This document shows, piece after piece, positions 11,233-22,654 of a stretch of 64,000 nt of DNA (the first letter of the stretch is position 1; each line of letters starts with the position of its first letter). The notes under the pieces are model-generated. The model was given only the letters and a program-made list of their open reading frames with translations. It was not told where the DNA came from and searched no databases. The DNA is taken from assembly GCA_039707655.1 (NCBI GenBank), contig CM077668.1, positions 64,869,086 to 64,933,085 of the forward strand, in the 5' to 3' direction. This stretch comes from Elymus sibiricus. Lineage: Eukaryota; Streptophyta; Magnoliopsida; Poales; Poaceae. The translations under genes and the position numbers were made by a program.

Positions 11233-14200
11233 TGTGGCACCCCGATAGAGGGCCGACGCACGCCAGCCCCAGGATAAGACCTGGTGCACGTCTGAGACAT
11301 GATACAGCAATTCCAGGCACAAAAATGGCTTTATTATATGAAATGGAGTATTACAATACTGTTGCTAACAACAATATTACATGGCTCCAAGGCTAACTAA
11401 ATGGCAGCGGAGGTCTTGGTTCAGTGGCAATGACGTCTCTTGCTGGGCTCCACAACTCACAGGACTGGCTGGGTTACGATCTAGCAGGATGGATCTTCTC
11501 CTGCAACTGGCCACGTGCAAGGCCAGGTGAGTACTTTGAATGTACTCGCAAGACAACCAAATACATAGTATACAAACAAGCAGATGACAAAGCAAGCCCT
11601 ATGCTTATATAAGAATTTATTCTAAACATGGCATGGAGTTAACAGGACAACATGGATCAAGCATGGCATAACATGGATTGGGCATAACAACTACATATCA
11701 TGGCATGGCATGGCTACTTCTACGAAACATGGTATCGAAAATTAAACTGGAACCTACACTATACTTACCTCCCATGAAGTATTAAAGTAATATGAGGTGA
11801 CATCACTCAGTTTTACCGCCTTTATGGGCTAACTCATGACTCACCGAGATCTCATCTCACGATCATATCAGAATAACAGGGTGACTGCTCACAATTATCC
11901 CATAGTCCAAGTTACCACATTTACTTAGTAGCACATTCTTTAACAAGTTTATAGTAACAGGTTTGTCCACCAGATCGACCAAGACCAAATAGTGCGACCT
12001 AGTACAAACTGTGTCCAATACCGTGGATTCGGCTATTCGAATAGATTCATACACTCTGCAGAGGTTGCGCACTTTTCCCACACCATGGAGCTCCTTGTCC
12101 CGTACCTCGGTACACTTCCCTTCTGGGTGGACCGGTGCTGCTCCAACGAAACTTGCCTAACCCGTGCCTCCTCCACCGTACCACCGACAATCATCCTCCC
12201 CCGGAGTCATGCCCTGGGTGGCCCCTGTGTCACCCCGTGACACCTGCCACCATCGTGGCCAAACTAAACTGTCCCAAACGGGGACTCCCAGGCTAAACAA
12301 ACAACTGGGCTCACAAGGTTATCGCCGCCTACCTGATCAGGGTAGCACGCACGCATAACCCTCCCTCTTTGGTGGTACCGATAAAAGAGCACGCGGTCAG
12401 ACCAAGTCAAGGCCGTCCCATTCCGGCAGATGTGGCTGCACGGGTAAGCTCGGTTCGGTGGCACTATGACTCGATCCCATCGATGATGGAGGAGGTTTAG
12501 TTTATAAGTTCAATTTAACATTTCCATCATCTCATCATAACATCAACATTTATGAGCAAGAACAATTACATAACAACAGTATGGCAAAATCAAAACGGTA
12601 CTGACAATTATGGCACGAGATCAAATCATAGCACTAACATGATAATGGAACTAAAAATATTGTTACTAGCATGGGAAAATATGACATGACACCAATTCAT
12701 GATATCACATGGTAAATAACACTAGCATCAGGCACAGATGAAATAACAGGGCTATGGCAGTGCAGAGTAACAGATGATCTGAAATATACTGCAACACACA
12801 CACACAGGGTGCAAGCAAAGTCATCACGCAAGTTCGGAGCTCATGATAAGAGGTTGGCTTGCCTTGGGGTTGACGGAGTCACCGGGAAGAAGTGCGATGA
12901 GTTCGCGGAAAGATTTGCTGGAAAACTTTCCCTCTCGAAGGGGCTGATTGAAGGGCAAGGGCCAAATGGTCATTTTCATAGTGTGAAAACATTATGAAAA
13001 TGATGCCATCGGAACGGGCTCGACGAACTGAAGACGTGGGCATTGGATTTACCTCAATCGGAGTTACGGTCGCCGAGAAACGGCCGTTCGTTCGTTAAGC
13101 GGTAAAACAAACAGAAATCTGTTCATTTTAGCCCTTCAAGGGTGAACGTCCGCAAAATAGACTCTTCGGCCGGCGACTGGAAAATGAAAGCATATTTTCC
13201 GAATTACGCTTTTGATAACAGAAAGCGTATTTTCTTCATACAACGCGGCGGAGTACGCTTTCAACACTGGAAAACGCACTATCCCGATTACGCCTTCACT
13301 TAACCTGACAGCGGGCCCGGTCGGGTCAACGCTGTGAGGATGACATGTAGGCCCTGCCTTATCTCCTTCTCTCTTTATTTCCTTCCTCCTCCTCTGGTCG
13401 TCATCTTCCCCGACAGAAACAGAGGAAGGCCGCGGCGGCTCGTGCCTCGCCGGCTGCCAACGCTCCTCTGCACAGCTGCACCTTCCGATGTGCCAGGCGG
13501 CCTTGCGGCGCCGTCCCCCACCTGTGGGTGGTTGCCCAAGCTTCGGGCGGGCTCGGAGGGGAGACGCCCGCAGGAGGCAGTGCGGGCGGCCGCGGCCACT
13601 GGAGGAACTGCTCCGGCCGCGCCTCTCCAGAGGAGCTGAGGACGGTGGCAGCTACGCGAGCTTCAGGGGAGGCCGAGGACGCAGGGAAGAGGGAGGGGGA
13701 AGGCCAGGGCGCAGGGACGGGCTGAGGGGGTTGGCGGCGGAGCCACGGCCATGGCAGAGAGAAGAGCTCGGGGAGCTCGATGTGGAGAGGCTGGGGCTCG
13801 CTGCTGGCCGGGAAAGGCTCAGGGGTCCTATTTATAGCCGCGGGGAGGACAAGGCGACGACGGCCGGAGCTTCCAGAGGGCGGCACCGTGGCGACGATCC
13901 GGTGGAGCATCCGCGTTGGCAGAGGTGGCCACGTGCTAGGGGATGAGGGAGAGAGGGCTCTGGACGGCACACGCGTGCGGTGGGCAGCTCGCCGGCGCTC
14001 GCGGACAAGCCAGAGCTCGCTGGAGATGAGCTCCCGAAGGATCTGCCACGCGGTGCACTGCCTTGGCATGCACTGCACGTGGTCACCGCGTGGCCACGGC
14101 ATTGCCACGCCGCACTCGAGGCCAAACCATGTCTAGGGTGTTCTCCTTAATTCCTGGAGTTGACATATGCAGCTGGATAGCACTGGAGAGCTCTGATGTG

Positions 14201-15382
14201 ACTGCACCAAGGTCAAACAGGTTCCAGCAGCAAAGTTTGCACACGTGGTGTGGCCACCACAGTGCTCCTCTTGGCCTGATCTTGGGCATGGGTCAATAAT
14301 CTACCAAGGTAGTCATGCTGACAAAAATTCAGCTCAAATGGATAACTCTAGATGGTACCTCCTTTGTAACCTAGCAATCTGACCAGAAATGCAAATGATG
14401 ATCTTGGGGAGAAATGGCTATATGGATTTGGCTGATTTTTGATGTAGGGTGATTATATGATCATGAGAGCTTGATGGAAAAATTTTAGCTCAATTTGATC
14501 ATCTATGAAGGTACTTCCTTCACAGAGATGCAATCTGGACAGAAACTTAGATAATTCACTGAGGAAAAGTGGATAAATGAAATGGGCTGATTTTTGGTAT
14601 CCAGAGGTGATTTATCAATGTTAACCACCCTGAAAAATTTCAGCCCAAAAAGATCAAGGGAGCAAGCACTTCCTTTGCAAACTGGAAATCTGGGCAGAAT
14701 ATGCAAATGGATGTTGTGCTCAAAATTTGAATTGTGGAACTTGGGATTTTGATGGAAATGGTGAATATATGGATAGCAGAAGCTTCACAAATTATTTGGG
14801 ATTTTTCCTAGCTACCAAAATTGTAGTTCCTTTGGAAAGGCCCCAAATTGAAATATTGGCTTTAAATAGAAAAATGCAATTTCCCTTATTTAATTATGGC
14901 CAATATTTTTGTGAGAGCTCAATATGACCACAAAGAATATCTCCACAAGTTTTCATGAACTTTGGAGATGGGAAAATATTTTCCTGGATTTAATTCCTCA
15001 GAAAGGCAGAAAAAAGGAATTAATTCTAGATGAAAGATATTGCATATGACTTGGCAATATTTTTGCACATCTAGGATTTATGGAGGTAGGAGAGTCTCTG
15101 GAAATTTTTGGAGGATCAACTGAGCAAGGAAAATGATAGCTCCTTTGTAAACACAAAGGTAGTATTTCCAGTTCCAATATTTTGGAATTAGGGTTTGAAT
15201 GAGATCCGGGGTTTACTGACGGGAACTGGGCTGGCACAAGAGCATGGGAAAGGTATGGAGAGGCTGAGGACTGCCTGGATTCATGTGGTCACTTACCAGA
15301 TTCCAGAGAAAAAATTTGGGAGAGGAAAGCTAGGAAGGATTAACAGCACAAAAATCGATAACCCGATTTTTGGGGTGTTACA
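11233..15382 (-). repeat. element S, 5' LTR
   Basis: Partner of 5098-9247 with the same length. The TATA box on the minus strand is CTATAAATAGG at 13828-13837. The GC-rich part (about 13320-14110) is conserved between the LTRs and produces long overlapping ORFs on both strands that look like composition artefacts. Confidence 0.93.
13828..13837 (-). promoter_or_regulatory. TATA box of element S 5' LTR
   Basis: GGCTATAAATAGG on the minus strand, a consensus TATA box. This LTR would drive the genomic RNA, so U3 is about 15382-13840 and R begins near 13800. Confidence 0.7.
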
Positions 15383-15387
15383 TGATA

Positions 15388-16180
15388 CCTACTGTATTAT
15401 ATCATTTCTACAATTTATATTGACCAATATAAGCTATAGAAACTGTAAAATAAGCAAATTATGCATTGAGAACAGAATCTGTCAAAAACAGAATAGTCTG
15501 TAATGATCTGAACTAAGACCATACTTCTGTAACTATAAAAATTCTGAAAAATTAGGACAACGTAGGAAATTTGCATGGAAATACTGTGTAAAATTTTCAA
15601 AATATTTTTACACTCCAGTAAAATCTGGGAATTCAAACACTGAGGGCAAAAGTTTCTGTTTTTGCACAGAATCAAATCAACAAGTATCCATACTATCCCA
15701 AAGGCATTACTTGGCACATTATTGAAATAAAAGACAGAAAACATGATTACTACAGTAGATTAATCATGTGGACACACAAAAACAGTAGGAGTAAATATTG
15801 GGTTGTCTCCCAACAAGCGCTTTTCTTTAATGCCTTTTTAGCTAGGCATGATGATTTTAATCATGCTCAAATAAAAGTGAAGATTTGAAACATAATGGGA
15901 GCATCATGAAGCATATGACAAGCACATTTAAGTCTAACCCACTTCCTATGCATAGGGATTTTGTAAGCAAACATTTTATTGTACCAAGAATCAACTAGCA
16001 TAGGAAGGCAAAACAAGTGCAACTTCAAAACTTTCAACATAAAGGTAGGAAACTTGATGTTGTTGAAATATATATAAGCATATCCTCCCCTCTCATAATA
16101 ATTTTCAGTAGCATCATGAATAAATTCAACAATATAATTTTCAGTAGCAAATTTATTCTCATCAATAGTGGTCAGAGCAA
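15388..16180 (-). other. element C internal region, right part
   Basis: Continues the interior of C after element S. It is AT-rich and non-coding. Its right end passes directly into LTR sequence with no primer binding site, so the start of the C interior has been deleted together with the end of the 5' LTR. Confidence 0.6.
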
Positions 16181-17702
16181 ATTCTCAAAAAACCCTGCAA
16201 TCAAATACAAGCAATCTCTTGTGTCCCCAACACACCCAATACAGTGGTAAATTGTATTGGTGCACTAGTTCGGCGAAGAGATGGTGATAGAAGTGTAGTA
16301 TGGATAGTAGATATAGGTTTTTATAATCTGAAATAATAAAAACAACAAGGTAGCAAGTAGTAAAAGTGAGCACAAATGGTATTGCAATGCTTAGAAACAA
16401 GGCCTAGGGTTCATACTTTCACTAGTGCAATCTCTCAACAGTGCTAACATAATTGAATCATATAACAATCCCTCAACGTGCGACAAAGAATCACTCCAAA
16501 GTTCTTATCAATAGCGGAGAACATAAGATGAAATTGTTGTAGGTAGCAAACCACCTTAAAGTTATCTTTCCGATCAATCTATTGAGCCATCCCTATAAGT
16601 GTCACAAACAGCCCTAGAGTTCGTACTATATGATACGCATCAATCAACTCTAATGTCACCTAGATACTCCAATGTCACCACAAGTATCCGTGAGTCAATT
16701 ATTCGATATGAATCAAACAATTTCAGATTCATAATATTCAATCCAACACAGAGAACTTCATAGAGTACCCCAAAGTTTCTATCGGAGAAAGTAGGACGAA
16801 AACATGTATCAACCTCTATGCCTAGATTACCCCAATATCACCTCAGGAATCCGCAAGTTGTTTACCAAAACATATATCAAGTGACTCAATTGAATACCCC
16901 ATTGTCACCACGGGTATCCATATGCAAGACATACATCAAGTGTTCTCAAATCCAAAATATTCAATCCGATAATAATGAAACCTCAAAGGGCAGGACTCAA
17001 TTCATCACAACAAAGAGAGGGAAGAACACCATATGATCCAACTATATTAACAAAGCTCATGGTACATCAAGATCGTGCCCTTTAAAGATCATGAGAGAGA
17101 GAGAGAGAGAGAGAGATCAAACACATAGCTACTGGTACATACCCTCAGCCCCGAGGGTGAACTCCTGCCTCCTCGACATGGAGGCCACCGAGATGATGAA
17201 GATGGCCTCCGGTGATGATTTCCCCCTCCGGTAGGGTGCCGGAAAAGGCCTCCAGATGAGATCGCTTCGGTAGAGAGGCTTGCGGCGGCGGTGTGGAAGT
17301 TCTATGTTTGTTTCTGGGGGTTTTGGTATTTATAGGAATTTCTGCATTGGATTCACGCCAGGAAGGTTCCCAAGGGAGTTACGAGCTCACTAGGCGTGTC
17401 CCAGAGGGAGGGCGCGCCCCTAAGCACGTGGCTCCCCTGGACTTCTTCTAGTCCACCTCCGAGGCTCCGTGTGTCTCTTCTTGTCCATAAAAAATCACCG
17501 TAAAGTTTCATGGCAATTGGACTTCATTTGGTATAGTTTTCCGTGCAACAAAAAATAGCCAAAAAAAACAGAAACTGGCACTAGGCACTAGGTTAATAGG
17601 TTAGTCCATAAAAATAATATAAAAGTGCACCAAAACCATGTAGAATTCATACAAATATGGCATGAATACTTCATAAATTATAGATACGTTGCAGACATAT
17701 CA
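16181..17702 (-). repeat. element C, 5' LTR, truncated
   Basis: Matches 739-2399 from about position 880 of the partner to its end. The roughly 150 bp at the 3' end of this LTR (minus-strand sense) are absent. Similarity resumes within TCTCAAA, so the deletion may have used short homology. Followed by GCGTG (17703-17707), the right target duplication. Confidence 0.85.
17093..17117. repeat. (GA)n microsatellite
   Basis: An uninterrupted GA run within the element C 5' LTR. The other LTR has only a short equivalent near 1803, so it expanded after insertion. Confidence 0.8.
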
Positions 17703-17707
17703 GCGTG

Positions 17708-18674
17708 CACCTCTTCTCTTTCGTACACCTAGTGCGTGTGTCTGAGAGAGAGAGAGAGAGTGAGTGAGAGAGAGAGAGAAATGATGTGTGCAAGAAATCA
17801 CGAGAGATTCATGAACTTGTGCGCGTGTGTGTGCCTGGGAAATATAGAGGGTATATGTGTCAATTCAATGTGTGTGAAAGAGAGGCCTAGATAAATATAT
17901 GTATGTTTAGGGGCGACATACGAGAATAGAGGGGGAGGGGATCGTCTACGCGAGATATCGATGGAGACGGATAGGGGGAAGAACTTTACGAGCGTACAAG
18001 CGCTGGGAGGGGGTACTGGAAGATAAAGCGAGAGCCAACTAGACAGAGACTGGTAAGGAGTGTACAAGTGCAAGGTCGATAAAGAGAGGGGGCAGCGAGA
18101 ACGTGCTTGTTTGCGCGCATGTGAGAGATAAAGCGGAAGGCATGGATGAAGAGAGGGTAGAGGGACAATGCATGTGTGGTTGGCAGTGTAGAGAGGTAGA
18201 TCGATCGATGTGTAGTACGTGGGAAAAAGGGGAGACCTTACTAGAGATATAGATCAATCGGTTTGTGTGGGAAAATAGGTAGAGATCGACCTATAGCTAG
18301 CGCTAAATAGAGGGAAATCGATCGGTGCACATATGCATGTGTAAGAGAAAATGAAGGCCCGGAGTGACCAAGAGAGCGAGAGGTGTGTGTGTGGGGGGGT
18401 GGGGGTGCAAGTAGCTAGCTATGAGAAGGTGCGAGAGTCCTACTAGTTAGAGAGAGTGTACGAGTGTGAGATCGATAATAAGAGAGGGGGCGAGAGCGCG
18501 CACGTGTGTGCGCCTGCCTCAGATTTAGGGCAGGAGACATGGATGGTGAGATGGGGGGAAGGAATCATGTGTACATGTGTGTGTGGTAGGCAGACCTAGA
18601 TAGAGGAGTGTATCGATTGGTGTGTGTGGGAAAGAGGGAGATGGAGAGGCCTAGAGAGATCGTGGGAGTCCGAC
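17708..18674. repeat. GA/GT-rich satellite-like DNA
   Basis: Low-complexity purine-rich sequence with many GAGAGA and GTGTGT runs. Two blocks are diverged copies of each other about 395 bp apart: both run from GCGAGAG and GTGTACAAG/GTGTACGAG through GATCGATAA and AGAGAGGGGGC to a GTGTGGGAAA-like end (about 18020-18270 and 18435-18665). That suggests an old tandem array with a monomer near 395 bp. The last five bases (CCGAC) are the left target duplication of element A, and similar GT/GA-rich sequence resumes at 41678. Confidence 0.55.
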
Positions 18675-18756
18675 TGTCGAGGCAACGAGACTGACAGTGA
18701 GTACTGGGGGTACGAACAGGGGCGGAATCTAGCTACGGCACAGGTGTGACACAGAA

Positions 18757-18787
18757 CTGAAGTTGTCAGATCCGTTGGACATCAGGC
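18757..18787 (+). repeat. 31-bp inverted repeat, left arm
   Basis: Exact reverse complement of 20983-21013 over 31 bases. The right arm runs into LTR sequence (TTCAGGCCCCTC), so the left arm is probably an inverted copy made when the copia fragment was joined in. Confidence 0.9.
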
Positions 18788-20206
18788 TATACCACATGCG
18801 AAGCATTTTTACACCAGTATGCCATAGGTGTAATGTGCATTAGCATTGACTAGATTATTGACTCTAGTGCAAGTGGGAGTCTGTAGGAGATATGCCCTAG
18901 AGGCAATAATAAATGTTATTATTTATATCCATGTTCATAATTATGTTTATGTTCCATGCTATAACTGCTATGGTTCTCGAGTCTACAATAACCACGAGGC
19001 TCGGAGGAAGACTCATATGCACGTGTGGAATAATAAACGGTAAAATGTATTCCTAGTCTGGACTCTAAGACTAGCTCAAGTGTAGCATGATGGTTCTGTT
19101 TTCCTGATCATGGGCATGACTATGCCGGCAACTTTGAGGGCACAATGTTAGAAGAACATTTGTGTTGAATCCACCCGAATTGATGTTATGCTATGAGATA
19201 CATTCGTCACAAGTTAATGGTTAATAACACAGAGAAAGTTAGCATTTGCATAATTCCTTAGACCATGAGAGTGTCGAGTTTCTTCATGATTGCTTCATGA
19301 ACTTTGGGGTTTGTTAAACGTCATCCGTAAATGGATGGATATTACGGCGGCTTACGGGTTCATGGAAAAGTGTGTCAAGGCAATTGATAGCTCAAGATTG
19401 GGATTTGCTCCTCCGACGATGGAGAGATATCTCTGGGCCCTCTCGGTGTTACGGTATCCACCATCGTCTAGCCAGACACATTGTGATTTGATCACAGGGA
19501 TGCCGGAACACGAGAACGAGAAAAGAGAACAAAACTGGCAACGAGGTAACTGGCATAGTGGACAAGTTGTTGATCCATGGGGATGACGATAAATCTCACC
19601 TCGGGTTTGGTAACATATCGCGAAGCAACAAGAATAGCACACGGCAACTGGAGGTTCACTCGAATATTTATTTGTGTGGGTATCGGGATCAATATGGGTG
19701 TCCATGGCTCCGATGTTGATCATTGATCGGAAAGAGTTCCGGTCATGTCTATACTTCACCGAACCTATAGGGTCACACGCTTAAGGGTCATCTATCTGTT
19801 GAATACTAGACAGGGAGTCTGAGAGAAAGTCATCGGAAAAGTTTCGGAGACAACGGAAAAGTTCCGGAGAGAGAGCACCGGAATAGTTTCGGTAAAACTA
19901 AAAAGTTGTTTCAGGGTATACCATTAAGTCAAATTGGTTTCGGCACAGGCCTGGAAATTCTTGGAGGGTGCCAGAATTGTTCTGGGAACTTCTGGGATTT
20001 TTTGGAGAAAAAACCCGGAAATGTTCCGGAGCTGCCGGAACCGTTTTGGTTGCTTTTCGCAGATGAAAATCACTAATCCGAAATTGTTTCGGAACATGTC
20101 CAAAATCATTTTAGTGGGTACTGGAATTATTCTAAGACCCACAAAAATATTTTCGGATTTAACTCTTGCGGAAAAATGTTTCCGTGAATAGTGAAAGTGC
20201 TTTTTG

Positions 20207-20275
20207 GGTGGCTTCTTGGAGAAGCCACCTTGAGGGCCTTTTGGTATTTTTCCCCTTGGCTTCTTGGAGAAGCCA
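20207..20275. repeat. two hairpins in the copia LTR
   Basis: A perfect 10-bp stem GGTGGCTTCT/AGAAGCCACC with loop TGG lies at 20207-20229, and a near copy follows about 46 bp later. They sit in U3, just upstream of the TATA box. Confidence 0.7.
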
Positions 20276-20289
20276 CCTTTGGGCTTGGC

Positions 20290-20299
20290 CTATAAATAG
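20290..20299 (+). promoter_or_regulatory. TATA box of the copia LTR
   Basis: CTATAAATAGG on the plus strand, as in BARE-type LTRs. Transcription would start about 30 bp on, near the CTCAACATACACAAGCC leader. Confidence 0.7.
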
Positions 20300-20512
20300 G
20301 GGTGGAGGGGGCTGCCTAAAGACACACTCTTTCTCAACATACACAAGCCATGCATGATCTGTCCTTCTTCTCTCCCTCCCCGCGAAATAGTTTCGTAGAG
20401 CCGAAAGGCTGTCTGGGTTCCGGTGGGAACTAGTTCTGGACGGCAAAGCCCTGCCGAATAGATGACACAGTATGTGTGCAACCCCGTAGAGAGGTCGTAG
20501 GTTCGATCTTTT

Positions 20513-20820
20513 TGCCCGAGGGGCTGTTCGAGGGTCCTCCCGAAGGGCTGTCTGAGTTACTGTCCGAGTTTCGGAGGTCCTCCCGAAGGGCTATCCGTGA
20601 GGCCTCCCGAAGGGCTGTCCGAGGATCCGTCCGGTGGGACTATCCGAAGGACTGTCCAGAGGCCTCCCGGAGGGCTGTCCGAGGATCCGTCCGGTGGGAC
20701 TATCCGAGGGACTGTCCAGAGGCCTCCCGAAGGGCTGTCCGAGGATCCGTCCGGTGGGACTATCCGAGGGACTGTCCCGAGGCCTCCCGAATGGCTGCCC
20801 GGAGATCCGTCTGGTGAGCT
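20513..20820 (+). repeat. 60-bp minisatellite in the copia LTR
   Basis: Units start at 20601, 20661, 20721 and 20781 (the last partial), each beginning GGCCTCCCGA or a one-base variant. Degenerate shorter units precede them from 20513. Because the period is a multiple of three, all frames stay open and give repetitive ORFs on both strands that are not real genes. Confidence 0.9.
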
Positions 20821-20982
20821 GACAAGGGAGTACATCCTCGCGGTTGGGAGGTTGTAAAATCCTAGCTGCGGGGATCTGCACCGCCGATCGTCATCGACTC
20901 TACTTCCCCTGCGCTACGAGTCGGTAACAAAAAGATCAAACCTTGTATGCAGTCTCCATAGTGGTCCTGGGGTGGTGCCTAG

Positions 20983-21013
20983 GCCTGATGTCCAACGGAT
21001 CTGACAACTTCAG
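20983..21013 (-). repeat. 31-bp inverted repeat, right arm
   Basis: Exact reverse complement of 18757-18787. Its end merges with ordinary element A LTR sequence. Confidence 0.9.
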
Positions 21014-21498
21014 GCCCCTCATGGAGAGGTAACAGCCCTACGTCTCGATGCCCTAAGGCTATGTTTTCTCTGGGGGTGTCTGATAATAGAAGGGTGCGAA
21101 CCCTTGTCATAGCGTAGAGGGGTGGCTTATATAGAGTGCGCCAACCCATAATGGCTACGTTACAAGGGGGTTTAAGAGGAGGATTTAGTACGGGCGTTAC
21201 TGGTAATGCCCGCCACTACTGTGCTTTAATGCTAGAATACGTGCTCCTCGGGGACTTCAGATCCCACGGGGTCTCTTCGTCTTCCTCGTCTGAGTGACAC
21301 TGAGCATGGCCAAGTGGCGAAGACGAGTCCGAGTGAGTCGCCTCCATCCGAGTGGATGGGAATTATCCGAGTGGATATTTAGTGGTGTGCATCTGAATGC
21401 ACATATGGTCTATGGACGCTATGATGTTGGTGTGGGGACCCCTGGGTAGGCACGGAAGGTGAGAACCTTGACCCTACCCTTCGTAGGTGACCCCATCA

Positions 21499-21513
21499 TT
21501 TGCCCCCGAATCG
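21499..21513 (-). other. element A polypurine tract
   Basis: The minus strand reads ATTCGGGGGCAAA directly before the 3' LTR start (TGATGGGG). Position and purine content fit. Confidence 0.75.
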
Positions 21514-22251
21514 GTTGAGGTTTCATGGCACGTATTGGATGAACCCATGGCTCGGGCCGAGTGCTGCGGATGCATCTGGAATCCTTCGCCAGGCGTTAAC
21601 CAATCGTAACCTGAGCGAAACTACAACGGATTCTGGACTAAACATTTCCCGATTGATCAGGTTGTGTTAACTGCTGGGTAAAACTTGGTGGCATTCAAAT
21701 GTCTCTCGGAAGAGACAGACAAGCGGTCCAAATGTGGGCATGCCATGAAAACCCAAGTGAGGAGGCTGGCGTGTGGTCTAATTCTCTCAGAGAGATGCCA
21801 CTCGAAGTCCCGGGGGAACGCAGCACTGGCCATCTCCGAGTCCAAGTTTATGAGATTCGCACCTTGGGGCCTAGAAGAAGCGCCAAGTCAATCCATAGAG
21901 GAACGCTGACCTCATCCCATTGCAGTCGTGAAGTTGACTTCAGTCGGTTTTGAATTTTCGTCCGAGTGAAGGACAACCCTCGGAGGGTGCTCGGCGGGCC
22001 AAGAGTGATTCTTAGGAAAGAAATCACGGGCGATCAATCGGATTGATCTGTGGCAGAAATTTTGCAATTTGAATACATGTGTGCGGGCGGAAGCGGTTAC
22101 GTCACTGATGGTGAGGAAAGTGGGGCTCGTCGCCTCGATTTCCGCCCCCAAATTCTGCCACGTGTCCCACTTCTCCTGTGCAGCGAATTCCCTGGCGTCG
22201 TCAGATCCAGAGATCAGCGGCTGACGATCTGCGGGGCGGATTTATCCGCCG

Positions 22252-22259
22252 TATAAAAT
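22252..22259 (+). promoter_or_regulatory. TATA box before the antisense gene of element A
   Basis: TATAAAAT lies 130 bp before the ATG at 22382, followed by a pyrimidine-rich leader (CCCTTTTCACCCTCTCCC). This suggests the antisense gene has its own promoter inside the element, next to the 3' LTR. Confidence 0.55.
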
Positions 22260-22654
22260 GCGGATGGGCTAGGGTAAAAAAATGCCAGATCCCCTTTTCA
22301 CCCTCTCCCATTCCGCTAAGCTCGCCGCCTGCACATCTCCACACAGCCAACCGCCATTCGTTGCCAGAGCACGTGGAGAGGATGGTGAAGGATGTGACGG
22401 CCAAGCTCGAGCCAGCCAAGAAGGCCCAGAAGGGCTCGTCGTTGAGCACCGCTCCCCTGCCCGGCTGGGTCCAGGGGATTGGCTTCCATCTCGGGTCACC
22501 ATGGAGGATGTGGAGGGGCTCGTCGCCGACGGGCTCATTCCAGAGCATGGCTGGAGGCTGCTGGAGGCGGACGAGTCAGATCCCGCGCCATAGACGGACG
22601 AGCGTGTCCTTCTTCTCACGCACGTCGAGCGAGGTTTTTCTTTGCCGCCCCATC

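Larger units (their letters stand above)
5098..15382 (-). mobile_element. element S: LARD-like retrotransposon with 4150-bp LTRs
   Basis: A complete element of 10,285 bp. The two LTRs (5098-9247 and 11233-15382) are both 4150 bp, read TGTAACACCCC...GGTGCCACA on the minus strand, and flank only about 2 kb of internal DNA. The target duplication is a perfect TGATA (5093-5097 and 15383-15387). A tRNA-iMet primer site and a polypurine tract sit at the proper places. There is no gag, protease, reverse transcriptase or integrase. Very long LTRs plus a short non-pol interior is the LARD (large retrotransposon derivative) layout, as in barley Sukkula; assignment to that family is only a guess. It must use proteins made by another element. 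Confidence 0.93.
739..17702 (-). mobile_element. element C: LTR retrotransposon without pol, split by element S
   Basis: Two long direct repeats (739-2399 and about 16181-17702) bracket the element. On the minus strand each LTR starts TGATACGTCT or a close variant, the start of a very abundant Triticeae LTR group. The flanking 5 bp are GTGTG on the left and GCGTG on the right, one mismatch. Without the 10.3-kb element S the element is about 6.7 kb. The remaining internal DNA (2400-5097 and 15388-16180) is AT-rich with no gag or pol homology, so C is non-autonomous or deleted. The family name is not assigned. Confidence 0.85.
18788..20982 (+). mobile_element. BARE/Angela-type copia fragment: polypurine tract plus truncated 3' LTR
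   Basis: 18788-18881 is the end of a copia interior, closing with AGTGCAAGTGGGAGTC, the usual BARE/Angela polypurine region. The LTR then starts at 18882 with TGTAGGAGATATGCCCTAGA. It runs about 2.1 kb and stops short of the usual LTR end, just after the AAAAAGATCAA and GTGGTCCTGG stretches. There is no gag-pol and no target duplication, so this is a piece of an element rather than a clean solo LTR. Confidence 0.85.
18675..21498 (-). repeat. element A, 3' LTR, interrupted by a BARE/Angela fragment
   Basis: Matches 41090-41672 at 18675-18752 and again from about 21009 to 21498. It starts TG and ends CA on the plus strand. The gap between the two matching parts is filled by the copia fragment and its flanking inverted repeat. 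Confidence 0.9.

Noticed and set aside
13401..14108. 235-codon ORF on the minus strand of the other S LTR
   Set aside because: Same GC-rich leader; a composition effect. Its counterpart in the left LTR is shorter and ends differently.
18675..18756. Independent short repeat near the satellite DNA
   Set aside because: It is the first 80 bp of the A 3' LTR, separated from the rest by the copia fragment.
20476..20817. Arg-rich repetitive ORF
   Set aside because: It is the 60-bp minisatellite read through; the period is a multiple of three, so any frame stays open.
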